Shown: positions 53,243 through 61,047 of the stretch, piece by piece
Layout of the letters: each line of letters opens with the position of its first letter
Position numbering within the stretch: the stretch's first letter is position 1
DNA from: Mucilaginibacter geliditolerans
Lineage (GTDB): Bacteria > Bacteroidota > Bacteroidia > Sphingobacteriales > Sphingobacteriaceae
Direction of reading: 5' to 3'
DNA length: 64,000 nucleotides
Assembly (NCBI RefSeq): GCF_014200495.1
Contig: NZ_JACHBY010000003.1
Span: 682,001 to 746,000, forward strand
Position numbers and translations under genes: made by a program
Notes under the pieces: model-generated
Told to the model about the DNA's origin: nothing
The model's input: only the letters and a program-made list of their open reading frames with translations
Database searches by the model: none

Positions 53243-53292
53243 TGGGCGGTGAATAGTGAAATCTTATCCCGGGAAAGAATTAGAAAGCTGAT

Positions 53293-53610
53293 CTACTCCT
53301 TGAAATAATTAAAATTAATATTGTAAGCATAGGGATTAGCTTCAGGTGGTTGTATAGCTTCGGTTATATAAATTTCAATGTTGCCGGTAATTATAAACCC
53401 AGTTTGTTTTCCAATACTTGTTACTATATCACTCACTTCATCTGTATCTGTTGCCCAGATTTTAATACCTGCCCATGCTAGTCCAGGTTGAGCATCAAGA
53501 TCTTCAATGTAATTATCGATTTTAACCGGAACCAAAGCCGTATAGTGCTGATAAGGTGTGGTTAACTTTCCATAACGCAGTTTAAGTTTCCAGTCTTTAT
53601 CGTTGCTCAT
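53293..53610 (-). CDS. Small hypothetical protein
   Basis: A 105-residue protein with no signal peptide: KDWKLKLRYGKLTTPYQHYT, ALVPVKIDNYIEDLDAQPGL and FIITGNIEIYITEAIQPPEA. It looks like a compact beta-rich protein; unknown. I chose ATG 53608-53610 since the longer frame begins with TTG and no better motif. TAGTTTTG on the reverse strand just upstream fits a -7 box. It follows rng on the same strand, after the rng terminator. Confidence 0.6.
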   Translation of the reverse strand: MSNDKDWKLKLRYGKLTTPYQHYTALVPVKIDNYIEDLDAQPGLAWAGIKIWATDTDEVSDIVTSIGKQTGFIITGNIEIYITEAIQPPEANPYAYNINFNYFKE

Positions 53611-53766
53611 ATATTCGGTTTTTCCCAAAACTAAAATAGAAGAATTTTAGTGCCATTTAAAATACTTATGCGAAAATGAATGGTACCCGCCGCCGATTCA
53701 AGCGTCAATGTTTGTATATTGCCTTTATAAGCATCCACGATTGAAGCAACAGCGTTAGAATCCCTA

Positions 53767-53804
53767 AAACAAAAATGTGCAGACGTTTCATCAACATCTG
53801 CACA
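53767..53804 (-). terminator. Terminator of the RNase G gene
   Basis: Read leftward, TGTGCAGATG pairs with CGTCTGCACA (53804-53795 with 53785-53776, one wobble), followed by TTTTTGTTTT. It lies 18 nt past the rng stop. Confidence 0.78.
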
Positions 53805-53821
53805 TCCGCATATTTGCAAAT

Positions 53822-55399
53822 TTATAATTTGATCTCTTCGTCTTTTGATGAGAAGAAGTGGAACTCCGCTATCTGGTAAGCGGGATTACTTTTAACTTTT
53901 ATCCACTGGCCATATTTGAAAAACCATTTCATCTGGCGGTTAATGAGGCCTTTTTTGATGTAGGCTTCAATGTAGGGGTGCACGCAAAGCGTAATATTTT
54001 TTTCGTTTTGCTCATCCAGAATATAATTGAAGTTGTTTTCAATATCATCTATGAGCAAAATAGTTGGCCTTATGGTTCCTGTTCCGCCACAAGCCGGGCA
54101 AACTTCGTTAGTAACGATGTTCATTTCGGGGCGTACACGCTGACGGGTGATCTGCACCAATCCAAATTTGCTTGGCGGCAAAATGGTGTGCTTGGCCCTG
54201 TCATGCGCCATCTCGGCCCTCAGGAAATCAAAAAGATCCTTACGGTTAGTTGGCTTGTGCATATCGATAAAATCGATTACCACAATACCACCCATATCGC
54301 GCAGGCGTAACTGGCGGGCTATCTCTTTGGCTGCTTCCTTATTCACCTGGAAAGCGTTCTCCTCCTGGTTTTCCTTACTGGCTGTGCGGTTACCGCTGTT
54401 CACGTCAATAACGTGCAGTGCCTCGGTATGCTCAATTACCAGGTAAGCGCCACCTGCAAGGTTTACCGTTTTGCCGAAAGCTCCCTTTATCTGCTTATCA
54501 ACACCAAAATGCTCAAACAATGGTTCCTTATGCTTATGCAAACGAACTATGTTTTCCATATCGGGTGATATCTCGTGGATATAAGAGCGTACTTCCTCAA
54601 ACATCGCGTTATCATTAACGGTGATGCCCTGGAAATCGGCGTTCAGCAAATCGCGCAAAATAGTTGAGGTACGGCCAATTTCGCCTAATACCTTTTTAGC
54701 AGGCTCAACTGATGGCAAACGGGTAACAAATGCTTCCCATTTTGATACCAGGTCGAGCAGGTCCTTTTGCATTTCGGCTACGCCCTTACCCTCAGATACG
54801 GTGCGTATAATTACCCCAAAATGCTTTGGCTTTATGCTTTCAATTACTTTACGCAGTCGATTGCGCTCCGTATTGCTCTTTATCTTTTTAGAGATAGAAA
54901 CCACTTCAGAAAAAGGTACCAGCACCACATAACGACCGGCTATGGATAAGTCGGCGCTCAAGCGCGGCCCCTTTGTTGAGATGGGCTCTTTAGCAATCTG
55001 TACAGGTATAAGCTGGCCTTTTGTTAAAACCTCGGAGATCTTACCTCCCTTATTGATATCAGCCTCAAGCTTAAAGTTATCTAAAAGCTTTGATTGATAC
55101 CCCCCGCTACGTACTTGCTTGGTCAATTTCAACAGGCTTTGTACCTGCGGACCAAGATCAAGGTAATGCAAAAAGGCGTCTTTCTCGTAGCCTACATCTA
55201 CAAAGGCAGCATTTAAACTGGGCATTATTTTTTTAATACGGCCCAAATAAATATCACCAACAGTATAATTGTTGCTGATCTGCTCTTTGTGTAGCTCTAC
55301 AAGTTGTTTATCCTGTAATAATGCAATAGTAGCCCCGTTGGGGGTTGAATCGATAATTAACTCCTTTATCAATGCTACTCCATTTCTTAAAAACGACAC
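53822..55399 (-). CDS. rng: Ribonuclease G/E family protein
   Basis: An endoribonuclease for rRNA and mRNA processing. The 525-residue protein starts at GTG and has the S1-like RNA-binding domain (VGDIYLGRIKKIMPSLNAAF, VDVGYEKDAFLHYLDL), RNase H-like/5'-sensor region, catalytic Asp residues in VIDVNSGNRTASK and GIVVIDFIDMHKPTN, and the Zn-link CPACGGTG. It lacks the long C-terminal scaffold of RNase E, so RNase G is the better name. It lies near the HU/TPR genes on the same strand, with a very short ribosomal-type ORF between. Confidence 0.95.
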   Translation of the reverse strand: MSFLRNGVALIKELIIDSTPNGATIALLQDKQLVELHKEQISNNYTVGDIYLGRIKKIMPSLNAAFVDVGYEKDAFLHYLDLGPQVQSLLKLTKQVRSGGYQSKLLDNFKLEADINKGGKISEVLTKGQLIPVQIAKEPISTKGPRLSADLSIAGRYVVLVPFSEVVSISKKIKSNTERNRLRKVIESIKPKHFGVIIRTVSEGKGVAEMQKDLLDLVSKWEAFVTRLPSVEPAKKVLGEIGRTSTILRDLLNADFQGITVNDNAMFEEVRSYIHEISPDMENIVRLHKHKEPLFEHFGVDKQIKGAFGKTVNLAGGAYLVIEHTEALHVIDVNSGNRTASKENQEENAFQVNKEAAKEIARQLRLRDMGGIVVIDFIDMHKPTNRKDLFDFLRAEMAHDRAKHTILPPSKFGLVQITRQRVRPEMNIVTNEVCPACGGTGTIRPTILLIDDIENNFNYILDEQNEKNITLCVHPYIEAYIKKGLINRQMKWFFKYGQWIKVKSNPAYQIAEFHFFSSKDEEIKL

Positions 55400-55427
55400 A
55401 AAAATGCCGTTTGGTTATAAGAGGGTA

Positions 55428-55467
55428 AAAAACAAAAACTAAAATAACCTGCCTTAATAGGCAGGTT
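55428..55467 (-). terminator. Terminator after the short ribosomal-type ORF
   Basis: Read leftward, AACCTGCC and GGCAGGTT (55467-55460 with 55453-55446) form an 8-bp stem, followed by a T-rich stretch. It separates the small ORF from rng. Confidence 0.7.
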
Positions 55468-55492
55468 CATAAGCAATGCTTAAAAAAGCCGC

Positions 55493-55582
55493 TTATTTCT
55501 TTTTATGTCTATTTTTTCTTAAACGTTTTTTACGTTTATGGGTAGCCATTTTGTGTCTCTTACGTTTTTTACCGCTTGGCAT
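55493..55582 (-). CDS. 29-residue highly basic protein, mS38/bS22-like (AURKAIP1/COX24 type)
   Basis: A complete small ORF of 29 codons plus stop: ATG at 55580-55582, TAA at 55495-55493. Most residues are Lys or Arg (MPSGKKRKRHKMATHKRKK, then LRKNRH and a Lys tail). This is the pattern of the tiny basic proteins annotated in Bacteroidota as AURKAIP1/COX24-domain proteins, related to mitochondrial ribosomal mS38 and mycobacterial bS22. It would sit in the small ribosomal subunit. It lies between rng and the TPR gene, with a terminator after it and its ATG 23 nt after the TPR stop. It is shorter than usual ORF cut-offs. Confidence 0.82.
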   Translation of the reverse strand: MPSGKKRKRHKMATHKRKKRLRKNRHKKK

Positions 55583-55605
55583 AATAATAATAATTTAAAT
55601 GTTAT

Positions 55606-56454
55606 TTAATTTTTTAATTCCTTAATATATTGATCGATACGCTGATCAAAATTCTGATCAGGCATCATTTCCTTACATTTCTGGTAAGCGTCAATAGCTT
55701 CCTTTCTCATGCCTAACTGTTTATAGCTTTCGGCTAAATAAAAGTAGGGCTCAACTTCAGGTTTTTGTGCTATCAGCACTTTAAACCTGTCAACAGCTTT
55801 TTCAAACTGTCCTGATTTCATGGCGAACAAACCTAAGTTAAGTTGCGCATTTCTGTTGGTTGGGTCCTGCTTAACAACGTCAAGCAATAAACCAATACCT
55901 TGCATTGGCGGGCCGCCTCCGTTTACGTAGGCAATACCTAAGCCTGCTTTTGCGTCAAGACTTTCGGGCTTTAGCTTCGTCGCGTTTTGGAATGCCTCAA
56001 CGGCATTTGCATCAAAAGTTGGCTGTGCTGCAGTATCCTGTGTAAGCTTGTAAGCATCATTAAAACGGCTACCGGCATTTATCCAGTTTTCGGCCGTATT
56101 TTCTTTACGGGCTACGTCCTGGTAATAAAATGCTGCCGGCGCTGGCTGACTTACGTCATCCCATGCTTTGGCCAATTGTTTTTGCAAACTCAATTTATCA
56201 GCATCATTCGAAGCGTTTTTCAACTGGCCTTCCAAATCAATTATTTTGCCTGATAAACCTGCACCAATCACATTCTTGGCTGAAGTGGATACCATATCAA
56301 CATTGATATTGGCATTCGGGCGTTCAGTTGTTGAAGCAACCTTTCCTGTACCTTGCTGTTCCTTTGGCTGTACTAACCCCTTAACGGGCAATAAATACAA
56401 ATAGCCTATAACAATAACTACTGCTACAATAACGGCTATTTGTTCTTTTTTCAT
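55606..56454 (-). CDS. Membrane-anchored TPR protein
   Basis: A 282-residue protein with one N-terminal membrane helix (IAVIVAVVIVIGYLYLLPV) and a periplasmic part with tetratricopeptide repeats. At least three TPR units are visible in the C-terminal half: AVEAFQNATKLKPESLDAKA, NAQLNLGLFAMKSGQFEKAV and PYFYLAESYKQLGMRKEAID. It may scaffold envelope complexes. It is 6 nt from the HU gene and so in the same operon. Function unknown. Confidence 0.85.
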   Translation of the reverse strand: MKKEQIAVIVAVVIVIGYLYLLPVKGLVQPKEQQGTGKVASTTERPNANINVDMVSTSAKNVIGAGLSGKIIDLEGQLKNASNDADKLSLQKQLAKAWDDVSQPAPAAFYYQDVARKENTAENWINAGSRFNDAYKLTQDTAAQPTFDANAVEAFQNATKLKPESLDAKAGLGIAYVNGGGPPMQGIGLLLDVVKQDPTNRNAQLNLGLFAMKSGQFEKAVDRFKVLIAQKPEVEPYFYLAESYKQLGMRKEAIDAYQKCKEMMPDQNFDQRIDQYIKELKN

Positions 56455-56460
56455 GCTAAA

Positions 56461-56760
56461 TTATTTGCTTGCTTTTGCTTTGTTACCTGTTCTAACTTTT
56501 TCAACAAAAGTTTTAGCTGGTTTAAAGCTAGGTACAAAATGCTCAGGAATAATAATGGCAGTATTCTTTGAAATATTACGAGCTGTCTTTTTTGCTCTTT
56601 TCTTTACTACAAAACTTCCGAATCCTCTAACATATACGTTCTCGCCGCCAACCATTGAACTTTTAACTACTTTAAAAAACGCCTCAACGGTTTCTTGTAC
56701 GTCAACTTTCTCTATGCCTGTTTTAGTTGAGATTTCAGTTATAATTTCTGCCTTAGTCAT
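56461..56760 (-). CDS. HU/IHF-family DNA-binding protein
   Basis: A 99-residue nucleoid protein: KAEIITEISTKTGIEKVDVQ and the DNA-arm region VYVRGFGSFVVKKRAKKTAR, NISKNTAIIIPEHFVPSFKP. The C-terminal arm motif FxPxKxF is present as FKPAKTF. It could be HU or an IHF-like homodimer. It starts the leftward run with the TPR gene, the bS22-like ORF and rng. Divergent from mutY with about 175 nt between. Confidence 0.95.
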   Translation of the reverse strand: MTKAEIITEISTKTGIEKVDVQETVEAFFKVVKSSMVGGENVYVRGFGSFVVKKRAKKTARNISKNTAIIIPEHFVPSFKPAKTFVEKVRTGNKAKASK

Positions 56761-56921
56761 ATCTGATTTTCTTTTTTAATTATATAAATACTTAACTGTT
56801 TTGGGGTTGCAAAAGTATCGCTTTATAACCAAAGATTGAAATAATTAATACGTTTTTTTTCTCTGACGATAAAAACAGGTGTAAATCTTACATTAAATAA
56901 GCAAATCTATGCTTATCATCC

Positions 56922-56929
56922 TACTTTTG
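56922..56929 (+). promoter_or_regulatory. -7 promoter box 6 nt before mutY
   Basis: TACTTTTG matches TAnnTTTG; the ATG I choose for mutY begins at 56936. Confidence 0.5.
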
Positions 56930-56935
56930 TTACAC

Positions 56936-57982
56936 ATGAATTTCTCTGACGAATTGGTACAATGGTACATACAGAATAAACGCGACCTTCCCTGGCGCAA
57001 CACCAATAACGCTTATATTATATGGTTATCTGAAATTATACTGCAACAAACCCGCGTTGAGCAGGGCCTGCCTTACTTTAACCGTTTTGTTGAAAAATAT
57101 CCCGATGTAGGCAGCTTTGCCGCCGCCCATGAAGATGATATATTAAAACTATGGCAGGGCCTGGGCTATTACTCGCGCGGGCGCAACATGCTTAAAACAG
57201 CACGCCTGGTTAATGAGCTTTACAATGGTAAGTTCCCGGAGCAATATAGCCAGCTTATAAAACTGAAAGGCATTGGCGAATATACCGCTGCGGCAATATC
57301 CTCATTCGCGGCAAATGAAGCAAAGGCCGTTGTTGATGGCAATGTTTACCGGGTGATAGCCCGTTATTTTGGTATTGATGAGCCTATAAACAGCACCAAA
57401 GGCAAAAAAACATTCCAGCAAATGGCCGATGAGCTGCTAAATCATGAACAACCCGGCCTTCATAACCAGGCCATGATGGAGTTTGGCGCCATGCTGTGCA
57501 AGCCTAAAAACCCGGCTTGCGGCATATGCCCGGTCAGGACGGGGTGCTTTGCCTTTATTAATAATTTAACCACCACTTTGCCCGTAAAATTAAATAAGCT
57601 GAAAGTTCGCGATAGATATTTTAATTATTTCCTAATAGTTGATGGCGACAAGCTCTTAATGAACAAACGCGACGAGAAAGACATCTGGGCAAATATGTAC
57701 GACCTGCCCATGATTGAAACCCCGTTATTAATGCCTGAAACTGAGCTGTTGAATTTGCCGCAACTGAGTGATTATTTTGGGCAGCAGATTCAAATACTCG
57801 AAATATCGCCCATTTACAAGCATATACTCACCCACCAGCGCCTGCATGTGCGGTTCATAAATATACAGGTTAAAAATGTTAACTTAGAACAAAATTGGTT
57901 TTATACCGATGTGGAAAGCTTGCAAAAATTGGCAATGCCAAAAATCATTTTTATATTTATAAAAAATTTTTTTAATTTGTAG
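56936..57982 (+). CDS. mutY: A/G-specific adenine glycosylase
   Basis: Removes adenine mispaired with 8-oxoG. The protein of 348 residues has the HhH-GPD core: SEIILQQTRVEQGLPYFNRF, then LKGIGEYTAAAISSFAANEA and KAVVDGNVYRVIARYFGIDE with the catalytic Asp. The 4Fe-4S cluster is CKPKNPACGICPVRTGC (C-x6-C-x2-C-x5-C). A C-terminal NUDIX-like domain (about 225-345) reads 8-oxoG. I chose ATG 56936 (MNFSDELV) because an upstream ATG would add nine hydrophobic residues unlike the family. ssb follows 24 nt later. Confidence 0.95.
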   Translation: MNFSDELVQWYIQNKRDLPWRNTNNAYIIWLSEIILQQTRVEQGLPYFNRFVEKYPDVGSFAAAHEDDILKLWQGLGYYSRGRNMLKTARLVNELYNGKFPEQYSQLIKLKGIGEYTAAAISSFAANEAKAVVDGNVYRVIARYFGIDEPINSTKGKKTFQQMADELLNHEQPGLHNQAMMEFGAMLCKPKNPACGICPVRTGCFAFINNLTTTLPVKLNKLKVRDRYFNYFLIVDGDKLLMNKRDEKDIWANMYDLPMIETPLLMPETELLNLPQLSDYFGQQIQILEISPIYKHILTHQRLHVRFINIQVKNVNLEQNWFYTDVESLQKLAMPKIIFIFIKNFFNL

Positions 57983-58006
57983 TATAATTTATTGTCGATT
58001 TAAAAT

Positions 58007-58426
58007 ATGTCTGGTATAAATAAAGTGATTCTTGTAGGCCATTTGGGCAAAGATCCTGAAGTGCGCTACCTGGAGGGGGGAGTATCTGTAACGAGTTTTC
58101 CGCTGGCAACTTCTGAAACTTTTAACAAGGATGGACGAAAGGTAGAACAAACCGAATGGCACAACATAGTTATGTGGCGTGGCCTGGCCGATGTAGCGGT
58201 TAAGTTTCTGCAAAAGGGCAAACTGGTTTACATTGAAGGTAAGTTAAGGACCCGCTCATTTGAAGATAAAGAAGGCATCAAAAAATATACTACCGAAATA
58301 GTGGCCGAAAATTTTACCCTGCTGGGCCGAAAAAGTGATTTTGAATTAGATAACATTGCCAAACAACATAAAGCAGGTGAAGATGATGTATTGGAAAGCC
58401 TGAATGATGACAATATTAAATTCTGA
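58007..58426 (+). CDS. ssb: Single-stranded DNA-binding protein
   Basis: A 139-residue SSB: GINKVILVGHLGKDPEVRYL, SVTSFPLATSETF, EWHNIVMWRGLADVAVKFLQ, GKLVYIEGKLRTRSFEDK. The OB-fold is complete. The tail ends LNDDNIKF; usual SSB tails end in DDDIPF-like acidic tips that recruit repair proteins, so here Pro is replaced by Lys and one Asp by Asn, though the last Phe is kept. It is 24 nt after mutY, a common pairing in this phylum. A terminator follows. Confidence 0.95.
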   Translation: MSGINKVILVGHLGKDPEVRYLEGGVSVTSFPLATSETFNKDGRKVEQTEWHNIVMWRGLADVAVKFLQKGKLVYIEGKLRTRSFEDKEGIKKYTTEIVAENFTLLGRKSDFELDNIAKQHKAGEDDVLESLNDDNIKF

Positions 58427-58447
58427 TCAATTATAAAACTAAAAAAT

Positions 58448-58482
58448 AAAGCCCTCTTGTTAATCCAGGAGGGCTTTACTTT
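58448..58482 (+). terminator. Terminator after ssb
   Basis: AAAGCCCTC (58448-58456) and GAGGGCTTT (58469-58477) form a 9-bp stem followed by ACTTTTA. Confidence 0.78.
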
Positions 58483-58597
58483 TACCCGCTTTCCTGATAA
58501 TTTATAAATTAAACATTGCCGACAAGTTTTTTGCCTTAAATTAGTTGCAGTTAATAAATTATAGAGGGTAAAACCTATATATTTATTTTTTAGCCCG

Positions 58598-60145
58598 ATG
58601 CCTATGTCTAATTTGATGAAAAAGTTATTACTACTGCTTATTATAAGCGGTATAGGAATATCTGCTGCAAACGCGCAGAATATTGACCGAAGCAAATTTA
58701 TTACCGATAGCCTGCAAAATTACATGAGCCGGGCATTAACTAACTGGCGTATTCCCGGGGCAGCGGTTTGTATTGTAAAAGACGGCAAAGTGGTGCTCAT
58801 GAAAGGCTATGGTATTAAAGAGCTTGGCCTTACCAACCCGGTTGACGAAAATACCTTGTTTATGATCGGCAGTAACACCAAGGCTTTTACAGCCACCATG
58901 CTGGCTATGCTACAAGCCCAGGGCAAACTTAATCTTGATGATAAAATAACCAAGTACATTCCATCATTTAAGCTGGATAATAAACCAGCTGGCGACATGG
59001 TAACTATACGCGATCTGTTGTGCCACCGAATAGGTTTCCAGACCTTCCAGGGCGATTTTACTTTTTATAATACCAATCTTAGTCGCGAAGATATTATCAG
59101 CAAGATGGCCCTTGTAAAGGCCGCCTATCCCTTCAGGAGTAAATGGGGATATACCAACTCTGCATTTTTAACCGCGGGCCAGGTGATCCCGGTTGTGACC
59201 GGTAAATCATGGGAGGCTTATATAAAGGATTATATTTTTGCGCCACTTGGCATGGGCAACACCCTTGCTTTAAGTAAAAATATGTCAACCGCGCTAAACC
59301 GCACCGTACCGCATACTATTGTTGATGGCAGGCTTACCGCTATCCCCTACGATCAGTTGGATGGCCTTGCACCTGCCGGCAGCATCTGCTCAAGTGTTAA
59401 CGATATGAGCAAATGGGTGCTTTGCCTGCTTAACGATGGCAAGGTAGGCAACAGGCAGGTAATACCCCTGGCAGCCATACAGGCCACCCGCGAGCCGCAG
59501 GATATAGTAACAACCGCACACCACTTAAACGGCGAAGATGACTACGAACTCTATGGCTTAGGCTGGTTTTTACAGGATTACTCGGGCCATAGTATCGTAA
59601 TGCATGATGGCGGCGTAGGCGGTTATGTAACCTCCGTTACACTGGTGCCTAAAGAACACCTGGGTATTATCATACTCACCAATACCGATCAGAACCGTTT
59701 ATATGACGCCCTGCGCTGGGATATAATGGATGCCTACTTTAAAATGCCCTTCCGCAATTATTGCGATAATTACCTGGCCCGCTTTAAAGATAATCAGGAT
59801 AAAGAGCAACAGCTCGACAAAAGGCGTAAAGATACTGTGGCCCTATTACATCAACCCGCCTTACCGGCAACAGCATACCTTGGTAAATACACTAATGAAC
59901 TTTACGGCAACATGGTGGTTTCAGCCGGCGAGGGTAATGATCTTGAAATGCGTTTTGAACATCACCCTAAAATGTATGCACATTTGATGCCTTTAGGCGG
60001 CAATCGTTTCTACGCTATTTTCTCCGATCCGGAGCTTGGCAAGGCAGTGTTCCCCTTCCTTGTACAAAACGGCACCGTAACAGGGGTAAGGATTAAGGTT
60101 GATGACGAGCTGGAGCGTACTCCGTATGATTTTAAGAAGGAGTAG
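58598..60145 (+). CDS. Secreted serine hydrolase (beta-lactamase/PBP-like) with C-terminal DUF3471-type domain
   Basis: A 515-residue protein with signal peptide (MKKLLLLLIISGIGISAANA; the three ATGs at 58598, 58604 and 58616 are all possible, and 58616 gives the most typical signal). The class C/beta-lactamase-like active site is visible: SNTK in FMIGSNTKAFTATML (SxxK), YTN in KWGYTNSAFLTAG (YxN) and HDGG in IVMHDGGVGGYV (HxG). The C-terminal ~115 residues are a DUF3471-like beta domain. Likely a D-aminopeptidase/esterase/PBP-like enzyme in the periplasm; no evidence for true beta-lactam resistance. Confidence 0.9.
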   Translation: MPMSNLMKKLLLLLIISGIGISAANAQNIDRSKFITDSLQNYMSRALTNWRIPGAAVCIVKDGKVVLMKGYGIKELGLTNPVDENTLFMIGSNTKAFTATMLAMLQAQGKLNLDDKITKYIPSFKLDNKPAGDMVTIRDLLCHRIGFQTFQGDFTFYNTNLSREDIISKMALVKAAYPFRSKWGYTNSAFLTAGQVIPVVTGKSWEAYIKDYIFAPLGMGNTLALSKNMSTALNRTVPHTIVDGRLTAIPYDQLDGLAPAGSICSSVNDMSKWVLCLLNDGKVGNRQVIPLAAIQATREPQDIVTTAHHLNGEDDYELYGLGWFLQDYSGHSIVMHDGGVGGYVTSVTLVPKEHLGIIILTNTDQNRLYDALRWDIMDAYFKMPFRNYCDNYLARFKDNQDKEQQLDKRRKDTVALLHQPALPATAYLGKYTNELYGNMVVSAGEGNDLEMRFEHHPKMYAHLMPLGGNRFYAIFSDPELGKAVFPFLVQNGTVTGVRIKVDDELERTPYDFKKE

Positions 60146-60181
60146 ATGGATTTCGAATGTCGGATTTTCGATTTCGGATTT

Positions 60182-60258
60182 CCTCTCCGCGCATCATTGC
60201 GGGGAGGAACGATACGGCAACCTCGTCGCGTTCACTATATAAACGACGAGGTTACCAC
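60182..60258. repeat. Two-hairpin repeat element after the serine hydrolase
   Basis: CCTCTCCGC (60182-60190) faces GCGGGGAGG (60199-60207, one wobble), then AACCTCGTCG (60219-60228) faces CGACGAGGTT (60244-60253) perfectly. The stretch before it has tandem TTTCGGATTT-like words. It resembles a REP/MITE-type element and fills the gap to the next gene. Confidence 0.6.
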
Positions 60259-60350
60259 GTTATTCTTACAACAATGACACAGTGTGTTATGCAAAAACAT
60301 ATTTCATCTATCTAAAAAAACTATCGGTCAATTACATTGTTGCACTCTTT

Positions 60351-60662
60351 ATGGACCACAATGTTTATTTACTAGCCACCGACCCAAAAAATGCTTGCAG
60401 GGATGTTATCCACTCAAGGGACACCGCGTTAAAGATCAGAGTGTTTTGTTTGAGCGAGGAAAGATTCAGTCCGCATGAGAATGAGATACAGCTATACGGC
60501 TATGCTAATAGTAAATTATATGCTTTTGAAACCATTAACATAGTAGCTGAAGACGCGCTTGATGTAGTAGGTGCCATACAATGGTATGCCGATTATATGG
60601 ACTGCCCCGAAATGGAAATACTCCCCGACGACCCCCGCCCAGGTCAAAACATAGCGATGTAA
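60351..60662 (+). CDS. Small hypothetical protein
   Basis: A 103-residue acidic, soluble protein: DHNVYLLATDPKNACRDVIH, RVFCLSEERFSPHENEIQLY and EDALDVVGAIQWYADYMDCP. I chose ATG 60351; an in-frame ATG at 60282 would add 23 residues unlike the rest. No motif is recognised. It lies just before the tRNA gene. Confidence 0.55.
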   Translation: MDHNVYLLATDPKNACRDVIHSRDTALKIRVFCLSEERFSPHENEIQLYGYANSKLYAFETINIVAEDALDVVGAIQWYADYMDCPEMEILPDDPRPGQNIAM

Positions 60663-60733
60663 GCCTGTTTTATAGATGACAACCAATTTTAATTAGCTTA
60701 AAATCAAACCGATATAAAAAAGTTAAAATATTT

Positions 60734-60764
60734 TTTGAACAATAAGCTAATGCTCCTATATTTG
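60734..60764 (+). promoter_or_regulatory. Promoter of tRNA-Val
   Basis: TTTG (60734-60737), 19 nt, then TATATTTG (60757-60764), the Bacteroidota consensus, 14 nt before the tRNA 5' end. Confidence 0.75.
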
Positions 60765-60778
60765 CAGTCCCAAAACAA

Positions 60779-60853
60779 GGGAGTTTAGCTCAGCTGGTTC
60801 AGAGCATCTGCCTTACAAGCAGAGGGTCACTGGTTCGAACCCAGTAACTCCCA
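60779..60853 (+). tRNA. tRNA-Val (anticodon TAC)
   Basis: A 75-nt cloverleaf: acceptor GGGAGTT/AACTCCC with discriminator A, D-arm GCTC/GAGC, anticodon stem TCTGC/GCAGA with loop CTTACAA (anticodon TAC, Val), T-arm ACTGG-TTCGAAC-CCAGT. CCA is not encoded. The 3' end is followed by a terminator and then, 194 nt away, by a tyrosine integrase, so this gene is a plausible attB/attL site. Confidence 0.97.
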
Positions 60854-60855
60854 CA

Positions 60856-60886
60856 AAAAGGCCTTGCATTTGCGAGGCCTTTTTTA
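60856..60886 (+). terminator. Terminator after tRNA-Val
   Basis: AAAAGGCCT (60856-60864) pairs with AGGCCTTTT (60875-60883), followed by more T's. Confidence 0.8.
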
Positions 60887-61047
60887 TTCAAAAAATAGCC
60901 TCTACGGTATCAAAAACGCGGTTTTTGCACTTTTAAATTCTTTTCAGAGGCAAGACATCCATAACTCAGTTAAACAGCTTTTTTTGTTAAACTTCACGAA
61001 AATGTTTTACAAATGTTTTACAACGTTTTCGTGCCTAATCAAATGTT

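Noticed and set aside
53631-53819. Reverse-strand 62-codon open frame between rng and the next gene
   Set aside because: It runs through the rng terminator hairpin, has no recognisable features and no plausible start context.
58598-60145. Beta-lactamase conferring resistance
   Set aside because: The SxxK/YxN/HxG set is shared by esterases and peptidases; the DUF3471-type tail argues for a general serine hydrolase.
60146-60280. Small RNA gene or CRISPR-like repeats after the serine hydrolase
   Set aside because: Two hairpins and reiterated TTTCGGATTT words fit a REP-like element better; no promoter is visible.
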